Below are positions 10,730-22,839 of a stretch of 64,000 nucleotides of DNA, piece after piece. Under the pieces are notes generated by a model. It was not told where the DNA came from. It searched no databases and saw nothing but the letters and a program-made list of their open reading frames with translations. The position numbers and the translations under genes are program-made. The stretch covers positions 91,959,024-92,023,023 of the forward strand of contig JAPWDM010000001.1 of the NCBI GenBank assembly GCA_035578155.1. Direction: 5' to 3'. The stretch is from Brachynemurus nebulosus (taxonomy: Eukaryota; Arthropoda; Insecta; Neuroptera; Myrmeleontidae). How positions within the stretch are numbered: position 1 is the first letter of the stretch; each line of letters begins with the position of its first letter.

Positions 10730-11824
10730 ATTTTTTATTACGAATTTCACATAATTTTTTCTATTATTACTACTATTTTTGACATTTTCATTACTTTTTA
10801 AAATAATATTTTTGAGTGTTTGTCTTTTTTTTCTGAATTAAATATTGTTTAAGTTACTTTGTTAGTGGTTTCTATAGAAATAATTATGAAATATTTATTA
10901 AATGAAAAATCAGGAGGCCGCTTTGCGTCTTTTCATTAAATTTTTACGTGTTTTATTGTCAGGAAAGTAAACTTTCCGCGTGGAGAAAGTAAACTTTCCG
11001 CACGCAAAAAGTATCTAGGAAGAGTACAGTGGGCAAACAGCTATTTTTGCGTACAAAAATGTTTGCACCAAGTTAGTACTTACCCGCCTGAGTAATAAAA
11101 AAAATGTTCTATTATATTTGCCCTATGTAGACCAATCAAATTAACTCATTTAGAGGGAATTAAAACAAAAATTATTACCTAGACTTTTATTAGTGGAAAT
11201 GGTAAAGAGGGTTATAATAAACGTAAAAAAAATAAATGCGTGAGCAGGAGCGGTGGAGGGCTCATTTGGGAGGTCCTAAAAGGATGTAAAATTATATTTT
11301 TGCAATTTCCGACGAAAGTCGAAGTCAAAGGCAAAATTTTCTTTAACAAATGTTGTAGATCATGCAAAAATCTACAACTTTTGTAGAGGTCACTTTTTAA
11401 CATAACCTCAAAATTTCGGAGAAAACTGCGAATTTTCTTGTTTTTTTCTTTATTTCGTTTTATGTTTCCCATTTCCACAAAAATAATTTAATTTTGACGA
11501 AACTTGGTGAAAGTATACCTTTCTAGGTCTTAAATAACCACAAATTTTTTCGGGTAAAAAAATTAAGAAGTTTCCGAGATATTCATTTTTTTCGGTCCGG
11601 AACACTTTTTTTTTTCAAGGAAAGATTTTACTTAAAAAACTCATCGCACAGAGTTCTGCCGGTGCTCATTTTTTTCGGCTTGACATCTACTTTTTGGTAA
11701 AATAACAAAAACTGGTAGTTTCATTTAAGAACATGCTCAAAAATTCAAAAGAAAAACCAATAAATAACAAAAAAAATTACTCTTACAACAATGAATTTTT
11801 CATAATTCTTGACAATTTGGTCAA
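10730..11824. other. Gene-free stretch with small repeats
   Basis: At 10,964-11,003 a 16-bp word (aaagtaaactttccgc) occurs twice. At 11,240-11,480 a conserved-looking 'ttttgtagaggtc' and 'tgatcatgcaaaa'-like repeat segment is present, a kind of sequence often dispersed in insect genomes. Its minus-strand frame (11,212-11,478) shows no domain and I do not treat it as a gene. Confidence 0.4.
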
Positions 11825-13734
11825 AGGGCATAGCCGGGTATGATAGGGAAAACGGCCCTTGACGCAAAATTGATTGTTTTTATAGGAAATAATACTTCTT
11901 AGCCCCAGATACATTCCTGCCAAATTTTAACCCTCTGAGGCTAATAGTTTATGAATACACAAACAGACAAAAATTTTCAAAAAAAATTTTTTTTTCCGAA
12001 TTACTGAGCCGATTTATTTGAGTTTAATATATATTGTGTACCCACCTTAGGCAAAGTAATAAAAAAAAAAATTAACGTTATATCCCTATATTATACTAAT
12101 TTTTTTAAATTTTTAAATTTAAGTAAATTTTTTTTTGGCACTTACGCGTTAGCGACACCCACCATTTTTTGTTCAATAATATGTCTCTTAGTACTCTATA
12201 ACATATATTTTTACGGAAAAATTTTAGTTGGTAGAACATAGTAATATTTCAATACAAATGCATGTCATGTTCGGTACTACATATATTACTTATGTATAAA
12301 AAGGACCATAAAGTAAAGAATCTGCCTGATTTCTAAAACACAGTAGAACTCTGAGGAGTACAATAAAATGTTCTCTTCCCCCCTGAGTTGCAGTTCTTGG
12401 AGTTCCTGTGACGGTCTAAAAAAATTTATATTTTGACTTGTTATAAAAAATATTTTTTAACTTGTTAAAAAATAATTTTCAAGGTTAATTTTACCATGAA
12501 TCTGAATATTTGAATGAAATCAATAAAATTATCTCAACATACTTACTAATTAAAATTACATCTAATTCAGCAAAAATTATAAGTTTTAGAAACTTTATTT
12601 AAATAAAGATAATCATAATAACAATAATACGTCTTAAATGTTATATTGCCTTAATAATAATAAGTATTAACTTAATAGATTGAAGCAAAAAACTTCAACA
12701 ATGTATAGTAACGACAACAGTCCGGCTAAAACTTGTTGTAGTTATAAAAATATGTAGGTAAATTACATGAAGGTGCATATAACTAACTAGAACAGACCCT
12801 CTCACTTGATGTTTTTGTTGCACTTCTTGAGGAGGCGCAGAAAGGGGATTTTTTCTGTAATAAAATTACATACGTTCATAACAACGAGAAACAAGCTTAG
12901 ACAAATGTCTAGCTTTATCTGCTGTTTGTCTTCTTTTGTTAACACGATGACGGGTCATGGGGAATGATAACGAAATGACCAACTGGTATACTATTTTGAC
13001 AGCTAATAAACTTTGTATGAAATTGTTGACGTCGTAATACGTGGTGTATGAGCTAATAAAGTTTCACTTGACGTCTTACAAAGAAAACAACTCTAACAAA
13101 AGAGAAATCAATATCTATTTTGTTTTATTAATAAAAAAAGACAAACGACAGATAATGTTGGACTTGAGTAAATTTAAACTAGTTTATCGTAGTTACGAAC
13201 GTATGTAATTGTATTATTTTAGAAATAGGGTAGATATTTTACTTTATAGCCCTTTTTATACATAAGTAATATATGTAGTACCTAACATGGTATGCATTTG
13301 TATTGAAATATTACTATGTTCTACCAACTGAAATTTTTCCATAAAAATATATGTTATAGAGTACTAAGAGACATATTATTGAACAAAAAATGGTGGGTGT
13401 CGCTAACGCGTAAGTGCCAAAAAAAAATTTACTTAAATTTAAAAATTTAAAAAAATTAGTATAATATAGGGATATAACGTTAATTTTTTTTTTATTACTT
13501 TGCCTAAGGTGGGTACACAATATATATTAAACTCAAATAAATCGGCTCAGTAATTTCGTAAAAAAAAATTTTTTTTGAAAATTTTTGTCTGTTTGTGTAT
13601 TCATAAACTATTAGCCTCAGAGGGTTGAAATTTGGCAGGAATGTATCTGGGGCTAAGAAGTATTATTTCCTATAAGAACAATCAATTTTGCGTCAAGGGC
13701 CGTTTTCCCTATCTTACCCGGCTATGCCCTTTTT
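11825..13734. mobile_element. 1.9-kb foldback element, arms about 490 bp
   Basis: The left arm (11,825-12,315) and right arm (13,243-13,734) are nearly perfect reverse complements. They begin AAGGGCATAGCCGGGTATGA and AAGGGCATAGCCGGGTAAGA. Shared landmarks include 'cgttagcgacacccaccatt' and 'tggggctaagaagtatta'. The central 12,316-13,242 is unique and has no gene. I could not assign a target duplication. Its right end abuts a one-armed copy of the palindrome at 3,646. Confidence 0.75.
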
Positions 13735-13771
13735 AAAAAATTTCAAAAACTGATTACACCACTCAATTGTA

Positions 13772-14061
13772 CGGAATTAACCCTAAACTACCCCTGTTGG
13801 TGTAATTTAAGCAAATTACATATCAATATATAGCTTTTTAAAAAAGAGCAATATTGCCAATTTAAGCTTTTGCTCTATTTCTTACCGTTTTCGAGATATT
13901 TGAAAAATTACATTTTCACCCCAATTTTTGAAGGACGATTTCACCCCTTCAAACCGCTTTTCCGCAGATAAAGAAAAATACGTGTTACTTATTTTTTAGT
14001 GTTCTACAACATATCTAAGTTTCATCAAAATCAATAGGTCCAGTCTCGGAAATTTTACTTG
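13772..14061. repeat. One-armed copy of the 3,646-5,672 palindrome
   Basis: Follows the outer part of the right arm of that element ('cacccctgttgatg' version 'acccctgttggtgtaattta', 'tttgaaggacgatttcaccc', 'ttagtgttctacaacatat') and ends at the same terminus, ...TTACTTG followed by TAA. The inner half is missing, so this is a truncated copy. Confidence 0.75.
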
Positions 14062-14359
14062 TAAGATGGACTTGCACCACTATCAAAATAAACATATTTA
14101 CAATACTGTTAAGAGCTAAAACTTCAATCTTCCAAATATTAGGCTTCTGAATTTTTTTGACTATAAATTGTTGACAGATAAAAAGATCATACTAAATCTT
14201 ATCTGTAACTACCATTATCTTTATTTTTTCAAAAATGGACTTGCCCCACTTTCAAAATAAACGGCTCATATGTACTAATTCTATAAATCGTCATTTGACT
14301 TCAGTCACCAAATAATATATTATATACCCCTGTCGCAGCATCCTGCATAACATAGCGAG

Positions 14360-14649
14360 TGTCCGTTTATAAAAATTAATTTTTCTCGGAAACTAGTAGA
14401 CATAGAATAATAGTTTAAAGACCAATTTTATGTAATTTTTTCTTCTCGTTTAAATGGTGTAAAAAAATTTCGCAAAAATTTTTGAATAAGTGGAAATTTT
14501 GGCAAAAAACTAATTTTTTGCAAGAACAAAAACCATGTTCCTGGCATCCGACGTGTCTGGCTAACGAAATTGTCCAACGGTTTGGGACTTCCAACATTTT
14601 CACCAAATTTCGTAAACCTAGGACCTTTCGTTCGAGAGTTATCGTGCGG

Positions 14650-14743
<94 letters not shown>

Positions 14744-14870
14744 TTTAGTGAATATTATTTTCGGTTTCTAGGGACCTCAAAACAAATTTCTGCCATAGTC
14801 CCGGGCTGAAGTCGTGTCATGACAGTGGCTGTAAAAGCGTATTTCCAGTTTTGGAAATTCGCTAAAAGCA
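14360..14870. repeat. Repeat family with an embedded (CA)n(TA)n tract
   Basis: The tract at 14,651-14,741 is (CA)6-7 running into (TA)n. Its left side carries 'cgttcgagagttatcgtgcg' and its right side 'ttctagggacctcaaaaca', also found beside the (TA)n at 8,186. Reading frames over this block exist on both strands but look like by-products of the repeat. Confidence 0.7.
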
Positions 14871-14929
14871 CCTTGTGTCTGTTTGTGTCCGATGTTTTAA
14901 TACAGTGGTGTAACGATATAAGCACACAC

Positions 14930-15331
14930 TAGTGATGGAGAACTATCGATAGTCCCGACTATCGATAGTTACGTAGTTACGACAGTCGTGAAACTATCGA
15001 TAGTTATCGATAGTTTATCGATAGTTTTTGATACCCAAGTTGGGCGGCATTTAAATAGCCGACGAGCAAAAAAAAAAAGAAAAAAGGTCGCCGGTTTTAC
15101 GCTGGGGCGGAATTATTCCTTTTTGCCCGGAAATTCCCTTAAAATGGTTGTTTTTATATCTCTGGCTATAATTTCTGCGAAATTTTTATTATCTTTAGTA
15201 TTTATAAGTAAACGAAATGACTGAAAAAAGCATCGAAAACTATCGATAGTAAAAAAAAAAATATCGATAGTTTTCGATAGTCAAAACTATCGATAGTTAT
15301 CGATAGTACTATCGATAGTTCTCCACTACTA
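14930..15331. mobile_element. 402-bp hAT-type MITE made of ATCGATAG words, perfect 8-bp TSD
   Basis: Seen: terminal repeats TAGTGATGGAGAACTATCGA and TAGTAGTGGAGAACTATCGA (reverse complement), flanked on both sides by GCACACAC (14,922-14,929 and 15,332-15,339). The subterminal 100 bp at each end are dense clusters of the palindromic word ctatcgatag. The 200-bp middle has no recognised gene. Known: an 8-bp TSD and a TAGTGATGG-like end are usual for hAT elements. Inference: mobilised by an autonomous hAT elsewhere; the palindromic words may be transposase-binding sites. Confidence 0.88.
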
Positions 15332-15440
15332 GCACACACGTAATAACCACACTCAACATGTTTTGGAAGGGATACCTTCACATGGATAGCGAGTTACCTG
15401 TTCAATATGTTAGTGTTACATACCAGCTAGAGCTGTAAAA

Positions 15441-17870
15441 GGGTACGTGTCCATCTGAGAGAAAAACTATCGAGAGCTGCTCTCGAGAGTCGTAATTAGA
15501 AGTGGACACAGAACTGATAGTACTATCCGACAGCTTGTGCAAAAACTCTCAGAGAATAGACAAATTTCTAGTTCTCTCAAATGGACAAACATAAATTATT
15601 CATCTCTCCGACAGTTACTCTCAAAATTCGAAATATGTTCGTATTGTGACAGCACTCTCAGTTATATTTATATTGATTTTGTATGTTCAATGTTGTTTTT
15701 ATTTGTACTAGTTTGTCGTATGTAGGTACATTGTGGGGTATTCATAAACGATTTAAGATAAATCTAAGATCAATCTTAGCTAAGATAAAACTTAACTTAT
15801 TCATAGACGACTTTAGGTCGGTTTTAACGCTAAGTTCAATCTTATCTCTTACTTAAATTTAAAATAAGCAAATGGCAGACTTAAGTCCATCTTAAATATA
15901 TTTTTACATGGAATTTTTTGACATTTGAACATTTTATCAAATTTGAAAGAACTTTTTCGAATAAAAATATAAAATATACGTAATTAAATATCTATATTAA
16001 GTATTGACGTAATAAATATTTTAAATGTAAGTAAATTAAAAGAAAAATTGAATCAAATTAACTTAGTTTTATAAGTAATTCAACCTCTAAATATTTTCAG
16101 TTGCAAAAAAGTTTTCATGTATGACGAAAATATCGATTTGCAGCATGTATTTGACGAAAAACTTACAATTTTATAGATAACTAATTAAAAGATATGTGCA
16201 AAAACAGAAAAACTAAGGAATTATTACGTACTTCTGTGTGCTTCTGTGATAGAATATTTTGACTTTCTACTTACATTTTTTGTGTAATAAGAGACGTATT
16301 TTCCTTAATGTAAATTATAAACAAAACGGTAGTTTAACATAATATTTTACCATACTTTAGTTAATCTTAATTTATTATTACATTTTTTTTAGTTGTTTTT
16401 CATACTGAAATGTTAAAAATTATCGGAAGCACACTGGAATTATTTAATGTTTTAAGTACCGCAGTTTATGTTTAAAATTATAAAAATCTAAATCATTGAC
16501 AAAGTTTATATTTATTTTATACTTCTTTTTTAAAAATTTTTAATAAATCAACAAATATTTTAGTATATAATTTATATTTTATTGTAACTTTATAAGTCAC
16601 TCAGATTACATAAAACTGATGATATAAAAAACAGAACAATTATAATACAATTATGTCTGTTTACACACATTACATGTTTTAAAGACAATTCACATTTTAA
16701 AAAAAATAATATTAAAATAATCACATGATACCACCTATTTTATGAAATTTTAAATTTTATTAGGGACCACGTCTTTACGTTCTGCATTTTAAACAAACAA
16801 ACTATAGTTAGGTACTATACTACGTACTGACATATTCTAAAACAGTTTAAAATAATATTTACAACAAAGAAATTTAAATTTCCAATAAACAAATTTTTCC
16901 GTTAATATTGTTATTTATTATAAATTAAATTAAAATACATAACTATGTATACTTTTGTATTATTTTATTAATTACGACAAAAATAAAAAAATTTTAATTA
17001 TTTACTGATAGAATTTTCATTAATTTAAATATTTCGCGCTACTACTATTCAAATATTTTTCGTTTCTCTGATTGCTTTCAATTGGTGAATTAATTGTAAA
17101 GCTTGTATACACCTCACAATGTATCATTATAACTAACTTCAAGCTTGTTTCTACTAGGACAATTTTAAAATCTGTCTATGAATTGTAATGTTAAGTTAAA
17201 TCTTAGTGTTAACTTTGCTAAGTTCAATCTAAGAGTTATCTTAACTTCTCTTTATGAACAGCGCTAATTATACTTTATTTAATAAAAATCCGTTCAATTG
17301 AATAAGCATTTAAAAAAATTCAAATATCAAAATTAATTATTCAACAAATTATTTTTAAAATGAATAGAAAGGAATGAACTAAAGAAGAAACTACAAAATT
17401 AATAAAATATTTGTCAAAAATAAGGACTCTTTTAAAACCTAAAACATGAAAATTATAAAAAGTGATCATAAAAATAACAAATTTTCTAAAATTGCATTAT
17501 ACTTCAATATTCAACATAAAAACCCAACGTAAATTGAATAATTTGAGAAATCAACAGAATTTTTTTTAAACAATTGTTTCTTTTCTAAAATATAAATTTG
17601 ACTATAAATAAAGCAAATTTTTCAGTTTTCTATAAGTTTTTTGATGATTGCAAATATATATTGCATTAACCTGACATCTTAATAAAAATTTGACATTAGC
17701 TGTCGCCTATTATTATAAGTCGACACGGTTTTGAGAGCACTATCGGAGCGTCTGCTATCAGACAGTTTTCCGGAGAGTGAAAGTTATTGAAAGTACCCTC
17801 TTGTGGACAATGAACTATCAACTTTCTGAATAGTTACTTCTGCTAGTTACTCTCAAATGGACACGCACCC
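15441..17870. mobile_element. 2.4-kb TIR element, PIF/Harbinger-like
   Basis: Ends GGGTACGTGTCCATCTGAGA (left) and GGGTGCGTGTCCATTTGAGA (right, reverse complement). Subterminal regions are rich in 'tctcgagag', 'actctcag' and 'actatc' words on both sides. Flanking triplets are aaa and taa, so a 3-bp TWA duplication is plausible but imperfect. No transposase is present; another TIR element is nested inside. Confidence 0.6.
15736..17264. mobile_element. Nested 1.5-kb TIR element with TTCATAAA ends
   Basis: Left end GGGTATTCATAAACGATTTA, right end (reverse complement) GCGCTGTTCATAAAGAGAAG. The subterminal sequences on both sides repeat 'taagat', 'atcttag' and 'aagttcaatct'. The interior 15,900-17,150 is extremely AT-rich and without a gene. 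A target duplication was not identified. Confidence 0.5.
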
Positions 17871-18107
17871 TAACGATACCGTTGCTACCCGTATGTGTTT
17901 GTTACTGAAAAACTCATTACCCGTTACCAATGTATCGTTACTCGTTACTTTCGTTACAGGATACAGCTACATGGCATATTCAGCATATGAGGCATATTAT
18001 GATACGAATAACTTGTACAGGGGTCGAGGATAAAATTGGGTTAACTAACAGTGTAAAAGAAAGTGAATTAAAAATACGAAAGGATTTGGAAAATCAAAAA
18101 ATTCTTG

Positions 18108-18167
18108 GATGTGGCTATTTATACATACAGTATGTATAATCAATTGGATATTTATACATACAGTATG
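18108..18167. repeat. Minisatellite 'tatttatacatacagtatgt' (left piece)
   Basis: About 1.5-2 units of a 35-40-bp repeat containing 'tatttatacatacagtatg'. The same repeat in the same orientation resumes at 23,640-23,790 and 25,187-25,225. The foldback element at 18,168 and the hAT-like element at 23,803 therefore both sit inside this one array. Confidence 0.7.
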
Positions 18168-18570
18168 AGTAGATAAGCTATGAGAGAGCGGTGACACCGT
18201 AAAACTAACCAACTTGAACCCTTTTGCCAATGTTTGAAATCGTGTAACTTTACGGTACTAGTGCAAACCTTAACCTTTGACCCGGCACGTACCAAGTACA
18301 TGTATTTAAAATTTATTGTTGACATTTGACCCCACACGCGCTCATACTGTTGACTTGAAAGTCATGAGTCATTATCATTACTTCGACAAAATAAATTCAA
18401 GTTAACCCATTATGCGTCACCACAATTTAGTTATCACAATTTGGTTTTGTGTTAACCCATTACCCGCCAGCACTGGCGTAGCTTTTGAATGCAAACCTAA
18501 CGCATGCGCAGAAAAATTTAAGTACACGACGCATGCGCAGACTGAATTTTAGGTTACAATTTGATAGCTG

Positions 18571-19180
18571 GGGTACACTACCGCGTCAAAAATGTGGGGA
18601 TATCCTAACTCGGGGGTGGCCCCAAACTTTTGACACCGTACTGTACTTAAATTTTTGGTACACTGCCATGTCAAAAGAGCAAAAAGGTGTCCGATCACTT
18701 TTTGAAGCGTCCTGTACTTATTTTTTGTGTGTACATGCAAACCTTAGCCATTAATCTCACTTAATTGAGTCATCTTAAACGAAAGGTACACTATCACGTA
18801 AAAAATGTGGGATTACCCTAACTGAAGGGGTGGCCCCAAACTTTTGACACCGTACTGTACTTACATTTTTGGTACACTACCGTGTCAAAAGTGTGGACCC
18901 CCCTGACCAAAAAGGTGTCCGATCATTTTTTGAAGCGTACTGTACGTGCAAACCTTGACCGCAACACGCGCTTGCGTTAATTGAGTCATTTTAAACGAAA
19001 GGTACACTACCACGTCAAAAATGTGGGGAATACCCTAACCCAAGGGGTGGCCCCAAACTTTTGACACCGTACTGTGCTTAAATTTTTGGTACACTACCGT
19101 GTCAAAAGTGCGGACCCCCCTGACCAAAAAGGTGTCCGATCACTTTTTGAAGGTGTCCGATCACTGTACGTGCAAACCTT
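18571..19180. repeat. Higher-order subterminal repeat, three units (left arm)
   Basis: Three units of about 215 bp begin near 18,571, 18,785 and 19,001. Each has two related halves starting 'ggtacactaccgtgtcaaaa' or a variant, one with 'tggccccaaacttttgacac' and one with 'aaaaaggtgtccgatca'. The right arm has only two units. Dense repeats near the ends are a common arrangement for transposase-binding sites; that role here is an inference. Confidence 0.8.
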
Positions 19181-19576
19181 GACCCTAACACACGCTTGCC
19201 TTAATTGCGTAATTTTAAACGAAAATCGGGAGGCCGCTAAATTTTGTGGGGGCACTGTACCAAGCGCTACCGCAAAACTAACTTCATACTCCAGATTTCT
19301 GACCGCTACTGTACTGCCGGAAATTTGGGTGTCAATTGTACTGCATAATATTTTTATATATAATTAACCTTGAAAAACTTATTAGTTTTAGAATTTTATC
19401 AGCTTAAAATAAGTTTGTTTTAGCTGAATGTTTATTTTAGCAGACCTTGAAAGCACATTGTAAAACATCATTTAAGAATTTTAGTATAACACAGAACTAT
19501 TTACCGCATAATTTATAAATCAAATGAAAATTATATTAATACCTACACACCTGTATATTATGTATAAACCCTGTAT

Positions 19577-20266
19577 TGGCAGGGTGCGTAGTATATGGTG
19601 GGGATAATTAAATCGATTGCAGCGTGAGTAGTGGAGAAAATAGGCAATAATACATGCTCATATATGTTTATAGTGTAATAAAAAATATTAAATAAAAATA
19701 TAACACATTGATCCACTTTGATTATAAACGCAATTGCCACTAATATGTCGTTCCTTATTTATCTGTCAACGTATTAACGTCTACACGTCAATCCATAAAT
19801 ACAGAATTAAAAATATTTGAGGTATTTTAAACTCACATCCAATGATGTTTCATAAGAAGTTATTGATGTTTGCTTTATGTATGACTGTACATTCAGCTAA
19901 ATGCATTATGTCAGCATTTCTTAATTTTCGAATTTCCCTGACGTGCTTCACCATCACCAGCAACTTTTTCCTCTGCATAGTCCGGGGTCGGAAGGAAATA
20001 CTGTCTTGATAATTATATCCATGTTAACGTCGAAAATTGTTTAAATACTTTATTAATGAATACAATTATTATACTTCATCCAATATTTTATACCTCAAAT
20101 TGTTCAAATTTATTTATAAAAAAAAAATAATTGTAAATAACAAATATTTGTATTCAGATTTTACGGTTTTTTTGAAAATATTTTAAATTTATTTCCACGG
20201 TTACCATTATTTAATAGCATGAAAATATGTATATTATAGATGTCGTTGGCATCATGCACCCAGCCA
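19577..20266. mobile_element. 690-bp insertion unique to the left arm, 12-bp imperfect TIRs
   Basis: The right arm reads straight through 'cctgtatattaataata'. In the left arm this is split after 'cctgtat' by 690 bp that begin TGGCAGGGTGCG and end with the near-complement GCACCCAGCCA, then resume 'atattaataa', a 2-bp duplication (AT). It has no transposase. Because the mirror arm preserves the empty site, this is a clean insertion made after the inverted duplication. Confidence 0.75.
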
Positions 20267-20847
20267 ATATTAATAATAATATGTAGTATTCTATTTCTAA
20301 TTTACGATTAGACTGAATCTAATTATAAAATAATTTATAAATATTGCAAAAATTTGTTTAATCAGCAAAATCAATGTATATCATTTTAATACTGATACAT
20401 ATTTATATTACGGTATAATAGTATTGTATTTATTCATATTTTAAACAGAATAAAAGTTCAATTTTCGGTTTTAAATTACTATAAACACGTTGCTTAATAT
20501 AAAAATGATAACAGCATTTAGTTTTGCTAAATTTTTATAGATTAGTATCTATATTAGAGAATTCACATGTAAAATCATGTATATAACGGGAGTATATTTA
20601 ATATTTTTAATGAATGTTTTCTTATACAGGGTGTATCATGAAATATGCTTTTCAATTAGAATAATAAATTTCATAAGATTTTTGTCAATACTTTTATAGG
20701 TTAACGAAAGTAACTTCTTGCTTTAAAAAATAGGGGAATTTAGGGTAATAGTTAAATAAAACGCACATAATTTTTTTTTTAATTTTATTTATAGAATATG
20801 TATACAGAAATTAAATTGCTTAAATCTATATATTACATAAAATCTGC

Positions 20848-21316
20848 TTATTTTCCATATAAAAATTTTTTAAAAGAATACAATTTTCTAAAGAACAAAT
20901 TGTCAGAATGAAGCATACAACGTCTTGAATAATATTCATCTCGCAGATTGGAAATCTTCGGTACATCAAATATTTCCTCCAAATTCAAAATCCACGGCTG
21001 GTTTTCGGTACCATCAAACAAATTTGAAATCCATTTCTTCTTTTAACCGCCCTTGAAACTTCTTTAATATAGGTTTCAATATGGAATGGAGTTTTTTGTA
21101 CAGAATAAATCCATATGACCAACGTATCCCATGCCAATTTCGGCAAAGCCAACATGCAGCAACCCGTTCATATTTCTTCGGCAACTCGTTGAAATCAAAC
21201 GGTGCGTCGAATATAAGATGTAATATTTCATCCGAATTTTCCGTAACGATACCAACTTCTTTAAAATAAAATTGGTTGTTAGCTCCTTGATAGCCTTGTA
21301 TGTCAAGAAACGCCAT
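20848..21316 (-). pseudogene. Broken small gene of an arthropod mobile-element family starting MAFLDIQGYQ
   Basis: Seen: the open frame 21,316-21,014 begins MAFLDIQGYQ, followed by FYFKEVGIVTENSDEILHLI, FDFNELPKKYERVAACWLCRN and HGIRWSYG. A frameshift near 21,010-21,020 then moves the reading frame, which continues with WILNLEEIFDVPKISNLRDE and RRCMLHSDN and stops at 20,848-20,850. Known: short proteins with a 'DIQGF ... KE ... HxFxxPF ... WL..NxHGIxW' pattern recur in arthropod genomes in connection with mobile elements; I recall no assigned function (possibly an RNase H-like fold). Odd: the last 90 bp of the gene lie inside the left arm, so they are also present, inverted, at 21,759-21,850. 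Confidence 0.6.
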
Positions 21317-21475
21317 TTTTTATCGCCTCCGTAGAACTGAATTTACTCACACAATCCACAACTTTATATAAAATAATTAAAATTGGTGAGGATAGTTAAT
21401 TTGTGGGATGTATCCGAAAAAGGATACTAATAGCTATTGCTAGTTGACCATCAAATTACAAACTGTTAATAATAT

Positions 21476-21724
21476 TTAGGACATTGGTGCGTACCATGTT
21501 CTTTTCACTTTAAGACCTAGTGATTTAAGGAATGCTAAATTTTCGGGTGAAATGTGTTGTCGCTTAAAAGTTTTACGTTTAATGATCTTAGGTTTCGAAA
21601 GTCCTTTGCTAGGTTGTTTAGCGGTGGACTGCCCTGAATTGTAAATTATCATGGTTCGAAATGCAATTGTTTTACCACGAAATTGTTTTTTCAGCGAAAG
21701 TGATGTTAACTCTTTGACAACCAC
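21476..21724 (-). CDS. Small basic protein, 82 residues, ending with an 'NLAFLKSLGLKVKR' motif
   Basis: Seen: an intact frame from ATG at 21,724, wholly in the unique core of the foldback element and 160 bp upstream of the broken DIQGYQ gene on the same strand. It is rich in Lys/Arg, with a basic tract (KPKIIKRKTFKRQ) in the middle and the C-terminal motif PENLAFLKSLGLKVKRTWY. Similar 'N..FLKSLG' tails occur in short proteins from insect repeats, as far as I recall. Function unknown; the charge suggests nucleic-acid binding, which is inference. The two genes probably belong to the same ancestral element. Confidence 0.5.
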   Translation of the reverse strand: MVVKELTSLSLKKQFRGKTIAFRTMIIYNSGQSTAKQPSKGLSKPKIIKRKTFKRQHISPENLAFLKSLGLKVKRTWYAPMS

Positions 21725-22839
21725 CGGTAAATTGACAATATTTTGTGTAAGTTTAATAATGAATATTATTCAAGACGTTGTATGCTTCATTCTGACAAAA
21801 TTTGTTCTTTAGAAAATTGTATTCTTTTAAAAAATTTTTATATGGAAAATAAGCAGATTTTATGTAATATATAGATTTAAGCAATTTAATTTCTGTATAC
21901 ATATTCTATAAATAAAATTTAAAAAAAAATTATGTGCGTTTTATTTAATTATTACCCTAAATTCCCCTATTTTTTAAAGCAAGAAGTTACTTTCGTTAAC
22001 CTATAAAAGTATTGACAAAAATCTTATGAAATTTATTATTCTAATTGAAAAGCATATTTCATGATACACGCTGTATAAGAAAACATTCATTAAAAATATT
22101 AAATATACTCCCGTTATATACATGATTTTACATGTGAATTCTCTAATACAGATACTAATCTATAAAAATTTAGCAAAACTAAATGCTGTTATCATTTTTA
22201 TATTAAGCAACGTGTTTATAGTAATTTAAAACCGAAAATTGAACTTTTATTCTGTTTGAAATATGAATAAATACAATACTATTATACCGTAATATAAATA
22301 TGTATCAGTATTAAAATGATATACATTGATTTTGCTGATTAAACAAATTTTTGCAATATTTATAAATTATTTTATAATTAGATTCAGTCTAATCGTAAAT
22401 TAGAAATAGAATACTACATATTATTATTAATATACAGGGTTTATACATAATATACAGGTGTGTAGGTATTAATATAATTTTCATTTGATTTATAAATTAT
22501 GCGGTAAATAGTTCTGTGTTATACTAAAATTCTTAAATGATGTTTTACAATGTGCTTTCAAGGTCTGCTAAAATAAACATTCAGCTAAAACAAACTTATT
22601 TTAAGCTGATAAAATTCTAAAACTAATAAGTTTTTCAAGGTTAATTATATATAAAAATATTATGCAGTACAATTGACACCCAAATTTCCGGCAGTACAGT
22701 AGCGGTCAGAAATCTGGAGTATGAAGTTAGTTTTGCGGTAGCGCTTGGTACAGTGCCCCCACAAAATTTAGCGGCCTCCCGATTTTCGTTTAAAATTACG
22801 CAATTAAGGCAAGCGTGTGTTAGGGTCAAGGTTTGCACG

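Noticed and set aside
14482..14809. Tyr-Ile-rich reading frames over (TA)n tracts here and at 2,151, 40,888, 40,989, 48,383, 57,405, 61,444, 62,238 and 62,292
   Set aside because: They are direct translations of TA dinucleotide runs and carry no other conserved segment, except 48,383, which starts in a real transposon-gene fragment.
17877..17960. Cluster of 'cgttac' words near 17,880-17,960, with a possible partner at 14,905 (cagtggtgtaacg)
   Set aside because: Could be two ends of one more hAT-like element, but the inner ends do not align well and no duplication was found.
18571..19180. CRISPR-like array
   Set aside because: Units are nested tandem repeats without unique spacers, in a eukaryotic transposon.
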